This document shows, piece by piece, positions 9,884 to 19,235 of a stretch of 64,000 nucleotides of DNA. This DNA comes from Barnesiella propionica (GTDB lineage Bacteria > Bacteroidota > Bacteroidia > Bacteroidales > Barnesiellaceae): assembly GCF_025567045.1 (NCBI RefSeq), contig NZ_JAOQJK010000003.1:1-64000 (forward strand). Reading direction: 5' to 3'. How positions within the stretch are numbered: the stretch's first letter is position 1; each line of letters starts with the position of its first letter. The position numbers and the translations under genes were made by a program. Under the pieces are notes generated by a model. The model did not search any database and was not told the DNA's origin. It was given only the letters and a program-made list of their open reading frames with translations.

Positions 9884-11074
9884 TTATTTAACCGGTGCAA
9901 TAGTTGCAGCACGATCCAGCGTATAAGAACCGAATAAATTCAAATTACCGTCATTCGTAGTCTTCTCGAGTTGCTTAGGATTAACACCGAAGTTCTGAAC
10001 CAATACATTATAAACTTTCTGTGCACGGGCTTCACGCAATTTAGCATTATATGAAGCAGAACCTGTTTTATTATCGGCATAACCCGTTACGACATATTTG
10101 GTATTCTCATTAGCTTTCATCACCTTTGCCAAGGCTTTCAAGATAGTAAGGTCTTTACGGGTAACATCGGAACGGTCGGCGGAAAAATAGATCGTAGCGC
10201 AAGGCGTTTCTTCTGCCTGCTCTACTACTACCGGCTGCTGTTTCTGGGCATCGGCCAATTGTTGTTCCAAATTAGCAATCTTATTATTGGCATCTTTCAA
10301 CTGGGCTACCAGCGCATCGCCTTCCTGATCGCTATATTTACTCATCACAGGTTCGACAACCGGCATTACCGGAGCTTTCCATTCTCTTTCCTTGAACTTA
10401 TAGGCAACTCCTAAAGTCGCACCTACGATAAAATCACCGCGTTTTCCACCATCGCCGTCAAAGTTATTCTCAACCATACCGGCATTGATATCCAGATTCA
10501 AGTCCCATGCTTTGCTTAAACGGAAACGATTTAAAAATCCCAAGCGCAGGTATAATGAACTTCCTTCATTCAAATCGGTACCGATAGCCGCACCTCCTCC
10601 TAAATATAAAATAGGAGAATATACACGGTTCGCCCGATACCCGCAGAACAAAGAAGAAAAATCCCCCATCACATCAATATGAGGAGTAAAGAAACCGAAC
10701 TTCTGTTTATGGTACAGCACACCGTCTTTCTCATAAGGCTGTCCGTAAACAAAACTGTTGCCTGTAGTAAGACCACGCATTCCATAATAATCGGCGCCTA
10801 ATCTCAAACCGATCACAGGAGTGAACCATTTTCCTACATTTATATTGAAACTGGGTGTGATGCGATCGCCGAAACCATACTTGGAATCTTGTTGTCCCAA
10901 ATAAACATCAGCACCCGCTCCTGCAGAGATAAACCAATTATCCCAAAAACCATTCATCAAAAGACTTTTTACAGGAACTCTTTCCGATTTGCTCTCTTCG
11001 GAGGCAGTAGCACCTTTAGCTATCGGAGCACAAATAAGTGCAAATAATAAAACTACTGAAGATAGTTTTTTCAT
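9884..11074 (-). CDS. OmpA-family outer-membrane porin
   Basis: 396 residues. A signal peptide (MKKLSSVVLLFALICAPIAKG) is followed by an eight-stranded beta-barrel-like region (about 45-235) rich in alternating aromatic residues. Next comes a short charged coiled-coil linker (about 252-275, VAQLKDANNKIANLEQQLADAQ) and a C-terminal OmpA peptidoglycan-binding domain (about 290-396) with ATIYFSADRSDVT and TGYADNKTGS...LREARAQKVYNVL. Family relatives include the major OmpA-like proteins of Bacteroides and Porphyromonas gingivalis, which link the outer membrane to peptidoglycan. The gene is monocistronic: it has its own terminator and a 296-bp AT-rich upstream region. Confidence 0.93.
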   Translation of the reverse strand: MKKLSSVVLLFALICAPIAKGATASEESKSERVPVKSLLMNGFWDNWFISAGAGADVYLGQQDSKYGFGDRITPSFNINVGKWFTPVIGLRLGADYYGMRGLTTGNSFVYGQPYEKDGVLYHKQKFGFFTPHIDVMGDFSSLFCGYRANRVYSPILYLGGGAAIGTDLNEGSSLYLRLGFLNRFRLSKAWDLNLDINAGMVENNFDGDGGKRGDFIVGATLGVAYKFKEREWKAPVMPVVEPVMSKYSDQEGDALVAQLKDANNKIANLEQQLADAQKQQPVVVEQAEETPCATIYFSADRSDVTRKDLTILKALAKVMKANENTKYVVTGYADNKTGSASYNAKLREARAQKVYNVLVQNFGVNPKQLEKTTNDGNLNLFGSYTLDRAATIAPVK

Positions 11075-11320
11075 ATCCTTCTAAAATTCTTAATTAATAT
11101 ATATACGCTACAATATTCTTTTTACCTTATTTCAGATAAATTATGCGGCTAAGTTAACACTTATTTTTGACTTACAAAACACATTGCACATTTTATATAC
11201 AAATATTTATAAAAAAAATTTCTCTCACGTTTAAATATTTAAATTATATGCTACACTGCACATCTTATAATCAATATCTTATAATCAATGTATTACACAT
11301 AGAACTTTATCTATAAAGAA

Positions 11321-11344
11321 AGCCGGTAGAAAATTCCACCGGCT
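11321..11344 (-). terminator. Terminator after transketolase
   Basis: A 7-bp GC-rich perfect stem (11321-11327 with 11338-11344), followed in the minus direction by a T-rich stretch. It begins 27 bp after the transketolase stop. The remaining AT-rich sequence up to 11074 shows no gene. Confidence 0.82.
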
Positions 11345-11370
11345 CTTTAGTTTATATTTTTTATGTATTC

Positions 11371-13404
11371 TTATTTACTTAAAAAGTCTTTTACCTGTTT
11401 TAAAATATGAGCAGTCGTAAAACCGAACTTTTCATCCAGGACTTTATACGGCGCCGAACTTCCAAAATGATCCAACCCATAGACCTTCCCTTCGGGACCT
11501 ACCAACCGATAAAGAGTAGAAGGCAATCCTGCAGTCAGTCCGAAAACAGGAATATGAGGAGGTATCACTTTCTCCCTGTAACCAGCAGGCTGATTAAAAA
11601 ACAATCCCGTAGAAGGAGCCGAAACAATCTGCACCCGGGTTCCTTCTTTCCTCAGCTCAGCTGCGACATCGACCAAAAGTCCAACTTCCGAACCATTAGC
11701 AACCAAAACGATATCAGGATTCTCATCTCCATTCAATATATAGGCCCCCTGCTTGCATTGCAAAGCTTCTTTAAAACGATCGCCCGACTCTGCCGGCAAA
11801 TCATTCAAGTCTTGTCGTGACAAGATCAATCCTGTAGGAGTGGAGTTGTTTTCCATTGCCAATTTCCAACAAACTGTAGTCTCGGCACTGTCGGCGGGAC
11901 GAAGCACCAACATGCTGTTTTCTCCGCTGTGATTTTTCAATTCTTCCATCAATCTTATCTGCGCCTCCTGTTCTACAGGTTCGTGCGTAGGTCCGTCCTC
12001 TCCCACTCTAAAAGCGTCATGAGTCCAGATATATTTCACCGGTAATTCCATCAACGCAGCCATACGTACAGCCGGTTTCATATAATCGGAAAATACGAAG
12101 AACGTACCACATGCACCTATAACTCCTCCATGCAAAGCGATACCGTTCATAACCGCCGCCATCGTAAGCTCCGAAACCCCGGCCTGCAAAAAGGCTCCTG
12201 AAAAATCGCCATTCGTAAATGCATGTGTCTTTTTTAAGAATCCGTCCGTCTTATCAGAATTCGCAAGGTCTGCAGAAGAAACGACCATATTTTTTATTTT
12301 CTCACCAAAAACGCTTAATACATTGGCCGAAGCCGTACGTGAAGCCTGATTGGCCTTATGTATAATCGCCTTGTAATCAATCTCAGGCAGTTTTCCTGCA
12401 AAATAATCTTTCAATTGTACGGCAAGTTCCGGATTTTCTTTTTCCCATTTCTCCTGAATCGCCCTGCGTTCAGACACCATTTTCTCCAGATCCTTTTTCC
12501 GGTCTTCATACAGTTTCTTTACTTCGGGAAAGATTACGAACGGATCCTCAGGATTTCCGCCCAGATTAACAACAGTCTTTTCATAAGAAGCGCCCGATTT
12601 ACTTAAGGGCTGGCCATGTGTCGAACATTTGCCCTCGAAATTTTCTCCTGCATCTGTTATGACACCTTTACCCATAACAGTGTGCCCGATGATCAATGTC
12701 GGACGTTTTTTCTCCTCTCCCGCCAGATTCAAAGCATCACATATGGCAACAGGATCATTTCCGTTTATCTCTATTACATTCCAGTTCCATGCACGATATT
12801 TTGCAGCGGTATCTTCATCGGTCACGGCTTCGGTATCGGTAGACAACTGTACTTTATTGCTATCATAAAACATGATTAAATTATGAAGACCCAGATATCC
12901 GGCTAAACGGCCTGCACCTTGAGAAATCTCTTCCTGAATCCCTCCGTCCGAAATAAAAGCATAAGTCTTATGACTCATCCATTCACCGAAACGGGCGACC
13001 AGAAAACGTTCGGCAATAGCCGATCCTACAGCCATGGTATGGCCTTGTCCCAACGGACCGGATGTATTTTCAACGCCTCTTTCTACATCTACTTCAGGAT
13101 GCCCCGGAGTTACACTCCCCCATTGGCGGAACTGTTTTAAATCTTCCATCGCAAACTTTCCGCATAGAGCCAATACCGCATAGAGCATAGGAGACATATG
13201 ACCTGGATCGAGAAAAAAACGGTCCCGCAATATCCAGCGCGGATCTTCAGGGTCATAAACCAGAAAACGGGAATACAGAGCATTTATAAAATCAGCTCCA
13301 CCCATCGCCCCGCCCGGATGCCCGGACCGGGCCTTTTCTACCATAGATGCAGCCAGGATACGTATATTATCGGCCGCTTTGTTCATATTAACCGTACTGT
13401 CCAT
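11371..13404 (-). CDS. tkt: Transketolase
   Basis: 677 residues from the ATG at 13404. I reject the longer GTG start at 13449 because a -7 promoter box lies inside that extension. TPP-dependent transfer of two-carbon units in the pentose phosphate pathway. Visible motifs: GHPGGAMGGADF near residue 28, GHTMAVGSAIAERFL, and the TPP-binding stretch FISDGGIQEEISQGAGRLAG. The pyrimidine domain has RVGEDGPTHEPVEQ, and the C-terminal domain is complete (LDHFGSSAPYKVLDEKFGFT). Single-chain full length. It is flanked by its own promoter and terminator, so it is a separate unit from the galactose operon upstream. Confidence 0.97.
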   Translation of the reverse strand: MDSTVNMNKAADNIRILAASMVEKARSGHPGGAMGGADFINALYSRFLVYDPEDPRWILRDRFFLDPGHMSPMLYAVLALCGKFAMEDLKQFRQWGSVTPGHPEVDVERGVENTSGPLGQGHTMAVGSAIAERFLVARFGEWMSHKTYAFISDGGIQEEISQGAGRLAGYLGLHNLIMFYDSNKVQLSTDTEAVTDEDTAAKYRAWNWNVIEINGNDPVAICDALNLAGEEKKRPTLIIGHTVMGKGVITDAGENFEGKCSTHGQPLSKSGASYEKTVVNLGGNPEDPFVIFPEVKKLYEDRKKDLEKMVSERRAIQEKWEKENPELAVQLKDYFAGKLPEIDYKAIIHKANQASRTASANVLSVFGEKIKNMVVSSADLANSDKTDGFLKKTHAFTNGDFSGAFLQAGVSELTMAAVMNGIALHGGVIGACGTFFVFSDYMKPAVRMAALMELPVKYIWTHDAFRVGEDGPTHEPVEQEAQIRLMEELKNHSGENSMLVLRPADSAETTVCWKLAMENNSTPTGLILSRQDLNDLPAESGDRFKEALQCKQGAYILNGDENPDIVLVANGSEVGLLVDVAAELRKEGTRVQIVSAPSTGLFFNQPAGYREKVIPPHIPVFGLTAGLPSTLYRLVGPEGKVYGLDHFGSSAPYKVLDEKFGFTTAHILKQVKDFLSK

Positions 13405-13421
13405 AATAAATTTCTTTCCTA

Positions 13422-13452
13422 CAAATATACAATTTTTATTTAACAGCACAAT
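13422..13452 (-). promoter_or_regulatory. tkt: Transketolase promoter, fixing the start codon
   Basis: ATTG (13449-13452) and TATATTTG (13422-13429) on the minus strand are separated by 19 bp. The -7 box ends 17 bp before the ATG at 13404, which excludes the longer GTG start. Confidence 0.75.
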
Positions 13453-13491
13453 TGAGCAAGATGAATATCTCCATAGATAAAAATATGATAC

Positions 13492-13524
13492 AAAAAGAGC
13501 GTCTTATAATAAGACGCTCTTTTT
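13492..13524 (-). terminator. Terminator of the galactose operon
   Basis: A 15-bp perfect stem (13492-13506 with 13510-13524) with a 3-nt loop, flanked by A and T runs. It lies between the galK stop and the transketolase promoter and could act in both directions. Confidence 0.92.
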
Positions 13525-13551
13525 GTAATTTTCTTTAAATACTTTACTTTA

Positions 13552-14706
13552 TCAATCTTCCAATTTACGCGAACCATCGCCAATAACAACATCGTAAATC
13601 TTAGGAGCTCTTCCGAATTTTTCAGGGAAGCGGCTTTGAACCATATCAATAAACGGTTTATAAAGTTCATCTTTTACCAGATTGATCGTACATCCGCCAA
13701 AACCTCCGCCCATTACGCGCGAACCGGTCACACCGCATTCACGGGCAATACCATTCAGGAAGTCCAGTTCTTCGCAACTCACTTCATACAGTTGGCTCAT
13801 ACCGTAATGCGTTCCGAACATCTTTTCTCCCACGGTTTCATAATCTCCTTTATTCAATGCATCACAGGCATCCAACAATCGTTGTATCTCCTCGATCACA
13901 TATTCGGCACGCATAAAGTCTTCCTGTGAAACTTCAGCAGCGACCTCATCCAGCATAGCCCGGTTCGCATCACGAAGCAGTTTTACTTCGGGGTGGCGTT
14001 TAGCTATAGCGGCAACAACCGCTTCGCAAGACTCACGCCTTTTATTATAAGCAGACGATGCTAACTCATGTTTCACAACAGAATCCACCAAAACGACCCT
14101 GTATCCCTTCGGGTCAAAAGGCACATATTCATATTCAAGAGAACGACAATCTAAACGAATAAGATGTCCTTTCTTACCGAAAACCGAAGCAAACTGGTCC
14201 ATAATACCACATTTAACACCACAGTAATTATGCTCGGTAGCCTGTCCTATTTTAGCCAGTTCAAACTTATCTATACCCAAATGGTACATATCATTCAATG
14301 CGAAAGCAAAAGCACTTTCCAATGCTGCCGAAGAAGAAAGGCCGGCTCCCAACGGGACGTCTCCGGAGAATGCAGTATCGAATCCCCGCACTTTGCCTCC
14401 ACGTTTTTCGATTTCTCTTACTACACCGAATATATAACGGGCCCAACTTTGAGAAGGCGCGTCTTTTTCTTCCATACCGAACTCGGCATATTCATCCAAA
14501 TCCACAGCATAAGCCCGTATCAAATCGGTCCCGTTTTCTCTAATTTCAAGCAACATACCTTTATCGATAGCACCCGGCAAAACAAAACCGCCATTATAAT
14601 CGGTATGTTCACCGATCAGATTAATACGTCCGGGAGAAAAATAAAATGCTCCTGTTGTACCAAATTGTTTTTCAAATTTCGCTTTTACTATTTCTTTGTT
14701 TTTCAT
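13552..14706 (-). CDS. galK: Galactokinase
   Basis: 384 residues from the ATG at 14706 (MKNKEIVKAKFE); an upstream start would add only eight residues. ATP-dependent phosphorylation of alpha-D-galactose to galactose-1-phosphate, the first committed Leloir step. GHMP-kinase motifs are all present: the galactokinase signature GRINLIGEHTDYNGG (26-40), the phosphate-binding PLGAGLSSSAALE, and the C-terminal GGGFGGCTINLV. Third gene of a permease-mutarotase-kinase operon, 36 bp after galM, and followed by a strong terminator. galT and galE are not in the window. Confidence 0.97.
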   Translation of the reverse strand: MKNKEIVKAKFEKQFGTTGAFYFSPGRINLIGEHTDYNGGFVLPGAIDKGMLLEIRENGTDLIRAYAVDLDEYAEFGMEEKDAPSQSWARYIFGVVREIEKRGGKVRGFDTAFSGDVPLGAGLSSSAALESAFAFALNDMYHLGIDKFELAKIGQATEHNYCGVKCGIMDQFASVFGKKGHLIRLDCRSLEYEYVPFDPKGYRVVLVDSVVKHELASSAYNKRRESCEAVVAAIAKRHPEVKLLRDANRAMLDEVAAEVSQEDFMRAEYVIEEIQRLLDACDALNKGDYETVGEKMFGTHYGMSQLYEVSCEELDFLNGIARECGVTGSRVMGGGFGGCTINLVKDELYKPFIDMVQSRFPEKFGRAPKIYDVVIGDGSRKLED

Positions 14707-14742
14707 TTTACTTATATTTTTAATTATCAATTTTTCATATTT

Positions 14743-15831
14743 TCACCCTTCAACCCCGAATTTATATATACACGTCTGGGTATATTTTTCTCCCGGTCGT
14801 AACACGGTAGAAGGGAAATGGGGATTATTCGGACTGTCCGGGAAATGTTGTGTTTCAAAACAGATCGCTGTACGTTCACTATAACAATGCCCTTCTTTTC
14901 CTAAAAAACCGTTCAACCAATTGCCCGTATATAATTGGACACCCGGTTCGGTCGTATAAACTTCCATCGAAATTCCGGTCTTAGGCGAAACTGCTTTAGC
15001 CGCCAAAACCATTTCTCCCACCCATCTTTTATTTAATACATAATTATGGTCATATCCCCGTCCGAAACGCAATTGTTCATAATCAGCATCTATACGTTCC
15101 CCTACAACATGAGGAGTATTGAAATCCATCGGTGTTCCGGCCACTTTTCTTATTTCCCCTGTCGGGACAGATTTATCATCCATAGGAGTAAAATGGTCGG
15201 CATGAATAGTCACCACATGATTTGTTATTTCTCCTCCGTTATCTCCGTTAAGATTGAAGAACGAATGATGCGTCAAATTAACGACCGTAGCTTTATCCGT
15301 TTTCGCCTCATAATCAATACGCATTTCATTATCATCCGTAAGCGTATATCGAACTTTTACCGTTAGTTCTCCGGGAAAGCCTTCTTCTCCATCCGGAGAA
15401 ACATATGTCAGGTCAAGAGAATTGTCGTCATTTTGTACAGCGTCCCACACTACATTATTATATCCTATAAGACCGCCATGCAGGGCGCAGTCGGGATTAT
15501 TGGAAGGTATTTTATATGCTTTGTCGTCCAGAACAAACTCTCCTCGTTTTATCCGGTTTCCATACCGTCCTATCAAAGCTCCCAGATATTTTTCAGGAGT
15601 ATTCAGATATTTCTCGATAGAAGCATATCCCAATACTACGTCTACAGGATGCCCGCTCCTGTCGGGTACGACGAGAGAAACTACTATACCTCCAAAATTA
15701 GTTATACATATCTCCGCTCCTTTACGATTGGACAGAACATATAACCTGACATCTTTTCCGTCCAAAACGGTTTCAAAATCTTTTGTCTTAATTCCGGAAA
15801 CAGTAACTCCGGATTGTGATGTATTTTTCAT
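14743..15831 (-). CDS. galM: Aldose 1-epimerase (mutarotase)
   Basis: 362 residues. Interconverts the alpha and beta anomers of galactose and glucose, supplying the alpha form to galactokinase. Family motifs: GRYGNRIKRGEF near residue 88, the catalytic His region NLTHHSFFNLNG, GRGYDHNYVL, and the catalytic Glu region CFETQHFPDSPN near the C-terminus. No signal peptide, so it is cytoplasmic. It sits between the sugar permease (121 bp upstream) and galK (36 bp downstream) on the same strand. Confidence 0.96.
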   Translation of the reverse strand: MKNTSQSGVTVSGIKTKDFETVLDGKDVRLYVLSNRKGAEICITNFGGIVVSLVVPDRSGHPVDVVLGYASIEKYLNTPEKYLGALIGRYGNRIKRGEFVLDDKAYKIPSNNPDCALHGGLIGYNNVVWDAVQNDDNSLDLTYVSPDGEEGFPGELTVKVRYTLTDDNEMRIDYEAKTDKATVVNLTHHSFFNLNGDNGGEITNHVVTIHADHFTPMDDKSVPTGEIRKVAGTPMDFNTPHVVGERIDADYEQLRFGRGYDHNYVLNKRWVGEMVLAAKAVSPKTGISMEVYTTEPGVQLYTGNWLNGFLGKEGHCYSERTAICFETQHFPDSPNNPHFPSTVLRPGEKYTQTCIYKFGVEG

Positions 15832-15952
15832 TTTATCTAGCCTTTCTTCCGGTCTTTTTTCAACCGGATAAATAATTATATAAAGAAATAATAAGCCGGA
15901 ATAATCTCTTCAGATAGCATATCCCGGCCTATAATTATTTTGCAAACCGGAA

Positions 15953-17224
15953 TTATTCCACAGGAATATCTTTATTCACATTTTTGCAACCGTATAAAGC
16001 GTAATAAAGCATATAAACAATCGCTGCCACGACAACCCAATAGCTGGACATATAACCGAACCAGTCGGCAACACTACCCTGCAAGAGAGGCAAAAGACCT
16101 CCGCCGCATACCATTACCATAAAGAAACCCGAAGCAGCCTCGGTATATTTTCCTAAACCGGCAACGGCGAGATTAAAGATCCCCCCCCACATCACCGAAG
16201 TACAAAGTCCGCACAAAATAAGCAGCATGATACTTACGGGAACTTTTATAAGACCGAACGAAATATCAGATTTAAAGACAGGCATATTTACTGTCAAATT
16301 CATAGGACAGACGATAGCCCCCAATACAAGGACAAGCCCTAATGTAGTAACAAAAAGCATCATAGCCTTACTGGATATCTTACCCCCTAAAGCTCCCCCG
16401 AAAAGACGGCCTACCAGCATCAGGAACCAATAAGTTCCCACAACCGTTCCGGCAGCGGCGGCATCTATAGCCAGTTCATTAGTCATGAATTGATTGGCTA
16501 TATTAGGGATACCTACTTCTACACCTACATATACGAAAATTGCCAGCGCTCCTAATAAAAAATGACGGAAAGACAAAGCACTATATTTATCTTTGGTCTT
16601 TGACACTTTACTGACAGTTAAACGAGGCTCCGGAATATTTACCAGCAATAATACAACAAATACGAGAGCAAAAATTCCCATAGCGATAAACAAAGCCGGG
16701 TTAGCCTTATCGATAGTGGTACGGGCGACATCGCCCATCAAATAACCTACGAGCACGGGGACGATAGTAGCGCTCAGTGAATTGCACGAACCGCCGAATT
16801 GCAATAACTGATTTCCTCTTTTGCCTTCACCGCCTAATGTGTTCAACATCGGATTTACCACTGTATTCAACATACACATAGAAAAACCGGAAACGAATGC
16901 ACCCGTAAGATAGACTCCGAAACTGGATGCTACTCCGGACAAATAAGTAATACCCACTCCAACGAAACCTACGACAATGGCGGCCAAAGCAGTTCTTTTA
17001 TAACCTATACGCTGTAAAAGCAAACCTGCCGGTATCCCCATAAATGCATAAGCAATAAAATTCGCGGCATTTCCCAGCTGCGAAAGAAAGATACTAGTTC
17101 CAAATTGATTCTTAACGATCACTCCCATAGGGTTTTGCAAGCCTGTCACAAACGATATCATGGCAAAAAGCGCAAACATCATCGCTATGGGTAAAGCATA
17201 ATTCTTTTTCTGAACAGAATTCAT
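15953..17224 (-). CDS. MFS sugar permease, FucP/GluP type (probable galactose/glucose importer)
   Basis: 423 residues with about 12 hydrophobic segments. The first helices carry the signature of the fucose/glucose/galactose:H+ symporter group (FVTGLQNPMGVIVKNQFG, then LLLQRIGYKRTAL), with a central cytoplasmic loop near residues 200-215. Substrate is inferred from context: galM and galK follow on the same strand. It is the first gene of this operon. The 308-bp region upstream is AT-rich and must hold the promoter, but I could not pick a convincing -7 box. Confidence 0.9.
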   Translation of the reverse strand: MNSVQKKNYALPIAMMFALFAMISFVTGLQNPMGVIVKNQFGTSIFLSQLGNAANFIAYAFMGIPAGLLLQRIGYKRTALAAIVVGFVGVGITYLSGVASSFGVYLTGAFVSGFSMCMLNTVVNPMLNTLGGEGKRGNQLLQFGGSCNSLSATIVPVLVGYLMGDVARTTIDKANPALFIAMGIFALVFVVLLLVNIPEPRLTVSKVSKTKDKYSALSFRHFLLGALAIFVYVGVEVGIPNIANQFMTNELAIDAAAAGTVVGTYWFLMLVGRLFGGALGGKISSKAMMLFVTTLGLVLVLGAIVCPMNLTVNMPVFKSDISFGLIKVPVSIMLLILCGLCTSVMWGGIFNLAVAGLGKYTEAASGFFMVMVCGGGLLPLLQGSVADWFGYMSSYWVVVAAIVYMLYYALYGCKNVNKDIPVE

Positions 17225-17532
17225 TTTTGATAAAAGTTTAAGTTGTTATTTTGTTTTTAAGCTGTTTTTCAGGGCAATTTATCAAAAAGACGAAAAGAAA
17301 TCGTTCATCTCTGGTGAGTATAATAAAAAATCAAGAAAACCCCTTGATTATGTGCTCTCCATGTCCAACCTATTCCTACGCTCTTATAAATACCTAATAT
17401 CCAAACAAATAATATTATAAATTATTTGTGGTAAAAATAACGCAATTATTTGGAAAAAGAATAATAAAAAAGCATGTTTTTAAGCATTCAGCTTTTTTAA
17501 CATGCCATTTGACTACATTTTGTTCGAACAGG
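17225..17532. other. Intergenic region between the sugar permease and yggS (308 bp)
   Basis: AT-rich and without a credible gene. It holds the yggS terminator (17472-17505) and, by position, the promoter of the galactose operon. No clear operator or exact -7 box was found. Confidence 0.6.
17472..17505 (-). terminator. Terminator after yggS
   Basis: A 7-bp stem (17472-17478 with 17499-17505) with a smaller inner stem, followed by a T-run on the minus strand, 28 bp after the yggS stop. Confidence 0.82.
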
Positions 17533-18201
17533 TTAAATACGTTCACCGAATATACCGCTGCCTATCCTGACCATAGTGCTTCCGTATTTTACGGCCTCCA
17601 CATAATCTTCTGTCATGCCCATAGACAACTCGCAAAAATCGTTATTTCCGGAAAAAACTCCCTCTTTTAATTCCATATAAAAATTTTGTAAGTTACCGAA
17701 TTCCCTGGCAATCTCTTCCCGGTCGTCCGTAAAAGTAGCCATTCCCATTAATCCGCATATACGTACAAATTTCAGTTCTTTAATTATTCCCCTGTCCAGC
17801 ATACCCCTGCACTCAACAAAAGAGAAACCATGTTTCGTTTCCTCCCTTGCTATATGTATCTGCAACAGGCAGCGTACTTCCCGGCCGATAGCCGAAGCGG
17901 CTTTTTCCACGGCAAGAAGCAGGCGTTCGCTATCGATCGCATGTATCATAGAAACAAAAGGTACGATCTGCTTTACCTTATTCGTCTGCAAGGAACCGAT
18001 GAAATGCCACTCGATATCATCGGGCAGCATTTCACGTTTGGCTATCAGTTCTTGTACCCGGCTCTCCCCGAAGACACGTTGCCCGGCATCATACGCCTCA
18101 GACAGCATTTCCACGGGATGAAACTTTGAGACTGCGACCAAGCGTGCCGTTTCAGGCAACTGTCGCTTATAATACGATATGCGTTCCCCTATCCCAGTCA
18201 T
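17533..18201 (-). CDS. yggS: YggS/PLPBP-family PLP homeostasis protein
   Basis: 222 residues, a single-domain alanine-racemase-like TIM barrel that binds pyridoxal phosphate without a known catalytic activity. Visible: the PLP lysine in LVAVSKFHP (Lys26), FGESRVQEL, WHFIGSLQTNK, GLMGMATF, LSMGMTEDY and the phosphate-binding end VRIGSGIFGER. Family members buffer PLP and affect amino-acid and vitamin B6 metabolism. Its start overlaps the stop of the DUF4494 gene by 4 bp, indicating translational coupling. Confidence 0.95.
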   Translation of the reverse strand: MTGIGERISYYKRQLPETARLVAVSKFHPVEMLSEAYDAGQRVFGESRVQELIAKREMLPDDIEWHFIGSLQTNKVKQIVPFVSMIHAIDSERLLLAVEKAASAIGREVRCLLQIHIAREETKHGFSFVECRGMLDRGIIKELKFVRICGLMGMATFTDDREEIAREFGNLQNFYMELKEGVFSGNNDFCELSMGMTEDYVEAVKYGSTMVRIGSGIFGERI

Positions 18202-18653
18202 TCCGGCCTGTCATTTTTCACACTGTCCGCCTCAAAAGGATATACATCCATCAAGGGCGTTTCTGTAATCGAGGCAACTTCATAATCCGCTAAAGTTCCT
18301 TTCATACATTCCATCAGATTTTCCACAGACCTTTGAAAGTCCGAAGCTTGCACTAAAATATAACTTGCGGTCTTTTTCTCCATACCGCTCTTTTCATCCA
18401 GCGTGATGAAATTAACCTTACATTTATACCAACGGTCTCCCGTTTCATCAAAAAACAACTCGCTGATATTGGCACGCTTCACGGCAGAAACAGAAAATTC
18501 TCCGGAAATAAACGGCGTCATTTCCTTTATAATACGCGCTTCCGCTTCGGTAAAAGAAAGAGCATCGACCAGATAAGGTTCATTTACCTTTTTCTGCATG
18601 CCATTCTCCATCATCTTATCATATTTGACCTTACATTCAAACCAATTTGCCAT
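18198..18653 (-). CDS. DUF4494 protein
   Basis: 151 residues, a small soluble protein family that I know only from Bacteroidetes. It begins ANWFECKVKYDKM and carries a repeat-like partner segment WYKCKVNFITLDEKSG, so it may consist of two related halves. The family function is unknown. It lies 41 bp after guaD and overlaps yggS by 4 bp, so guaD-DUF4494-yggS is one operon. No catalytic motif is visible. Confidence 0.88.
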   Translation of the reverse strand: MANWFECKVKYDKMMENGMQKKVNEPYLVDALSFTEAEARIIKEMTPFISGEFSVSAVKRANISELFFDETGDRWYKCKVNFITLDEKSGMEKKTASYILVQASDFQRSVENLMECMKGTLADYEVASITETPLMDVYPFEADSVKNDRPE

Positions 18654-18694
18654 AACCTTTTCTATTCTTGTATTTCATTATAAACCGGATATTA

Positions 18695-19165
18695 TCAATA
18701 TTCGGTCTTATCCGTTTTTTCCTGCCATTTCTCAAATGCCCTGATAGCTTCATCGCGCAATAATGTTTCCGACGGCAATTTACGGTCCTGAGGTTTTAAA
18801 TCTATCTCATCGTAAATAAAAGAATCGTCAAATCCTATATTCTTAGCATCCAGTTTGGTATTGGCATAATACAACTTATCCAGATGAGCCCAGTAGATCG
18901 CACCCAGGCACATCGGGCATGGTTCGCACGAACTGTAAATTTCACAGCCGCTCAGATCGAAAGTACCCAGTTTCTTAGCAGCTTCCCGTATAGCGCTCAC
19001 TTCTGCATGAGCTGTCGGATCTATTGAAGCTGTCACACGGTTCACACCCCGCGCTACGACTTCTCCGTCTTTCACGATAACTGCCCCGAAAGGGCCGCCG
19101 TCATTATCTATATTTTTAACGGACAGCTCTATAGCTTCACGCATAAATTCATTTTTCTTATCCAT
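18695..19165 (-). CDS. guaD: Guanine deaminase (CDA superfamily)
   Basis: 156 residues, the same length as Bacillus GuaD, and it ends in the family's -EY C-terminus. Zinc-dependent hydrolytic deamination of guanine to xanthine. The zinc site is clear: HAE at 53-55 (His53, Glu55 as proton shuttle) and PCPMC at 82-86 (Cys83, Cys86). The GuaD-specific stretch IGFDDSFIYDEID (about 108-121) distinguishes it from tRNA adenosine deaminase TadA. It is driven by a well-formed promoter whose -33 box overlaps the engB stop codon. First gene of the guaD-DUF4494-yggS operon. Confidence 0.92.
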   Translation of the reverse strand: MDKKNEFMREAIELSVKNIDNDGGPFGAVIVKDGEVVARGVNRVTASIDPTAHAEVSAIREAAKKLGTFDLSGCEIYSSCEPCPMCLGAIYWAHLDKLYYANTKLDAKNIGFDDSFIYDEIDLKPQDRKLPSETLLRDEAIRAFEKWQEKTDKTEY

Positions 19166-19203
19166 AGTCTTATGTTTTCAAAGATTTATCTTTTCATAAA
19201 TTA

Positions 19204-19235
19204 CAAAGATATAAAAAGTCGGGACCTTTTTCAAA
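19204..19235 (-). promoter_or_regulatory. guaD: guaD promoter overlapping the engB stop
   Basis: On the minus strand, TTTG (19232-19235), a 20-bp spacer, then TATCTTTG (19204-19211), 38 bp before the guaD ATG. The -33 box lies across the last bases of engB. Confidence 0.85.
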
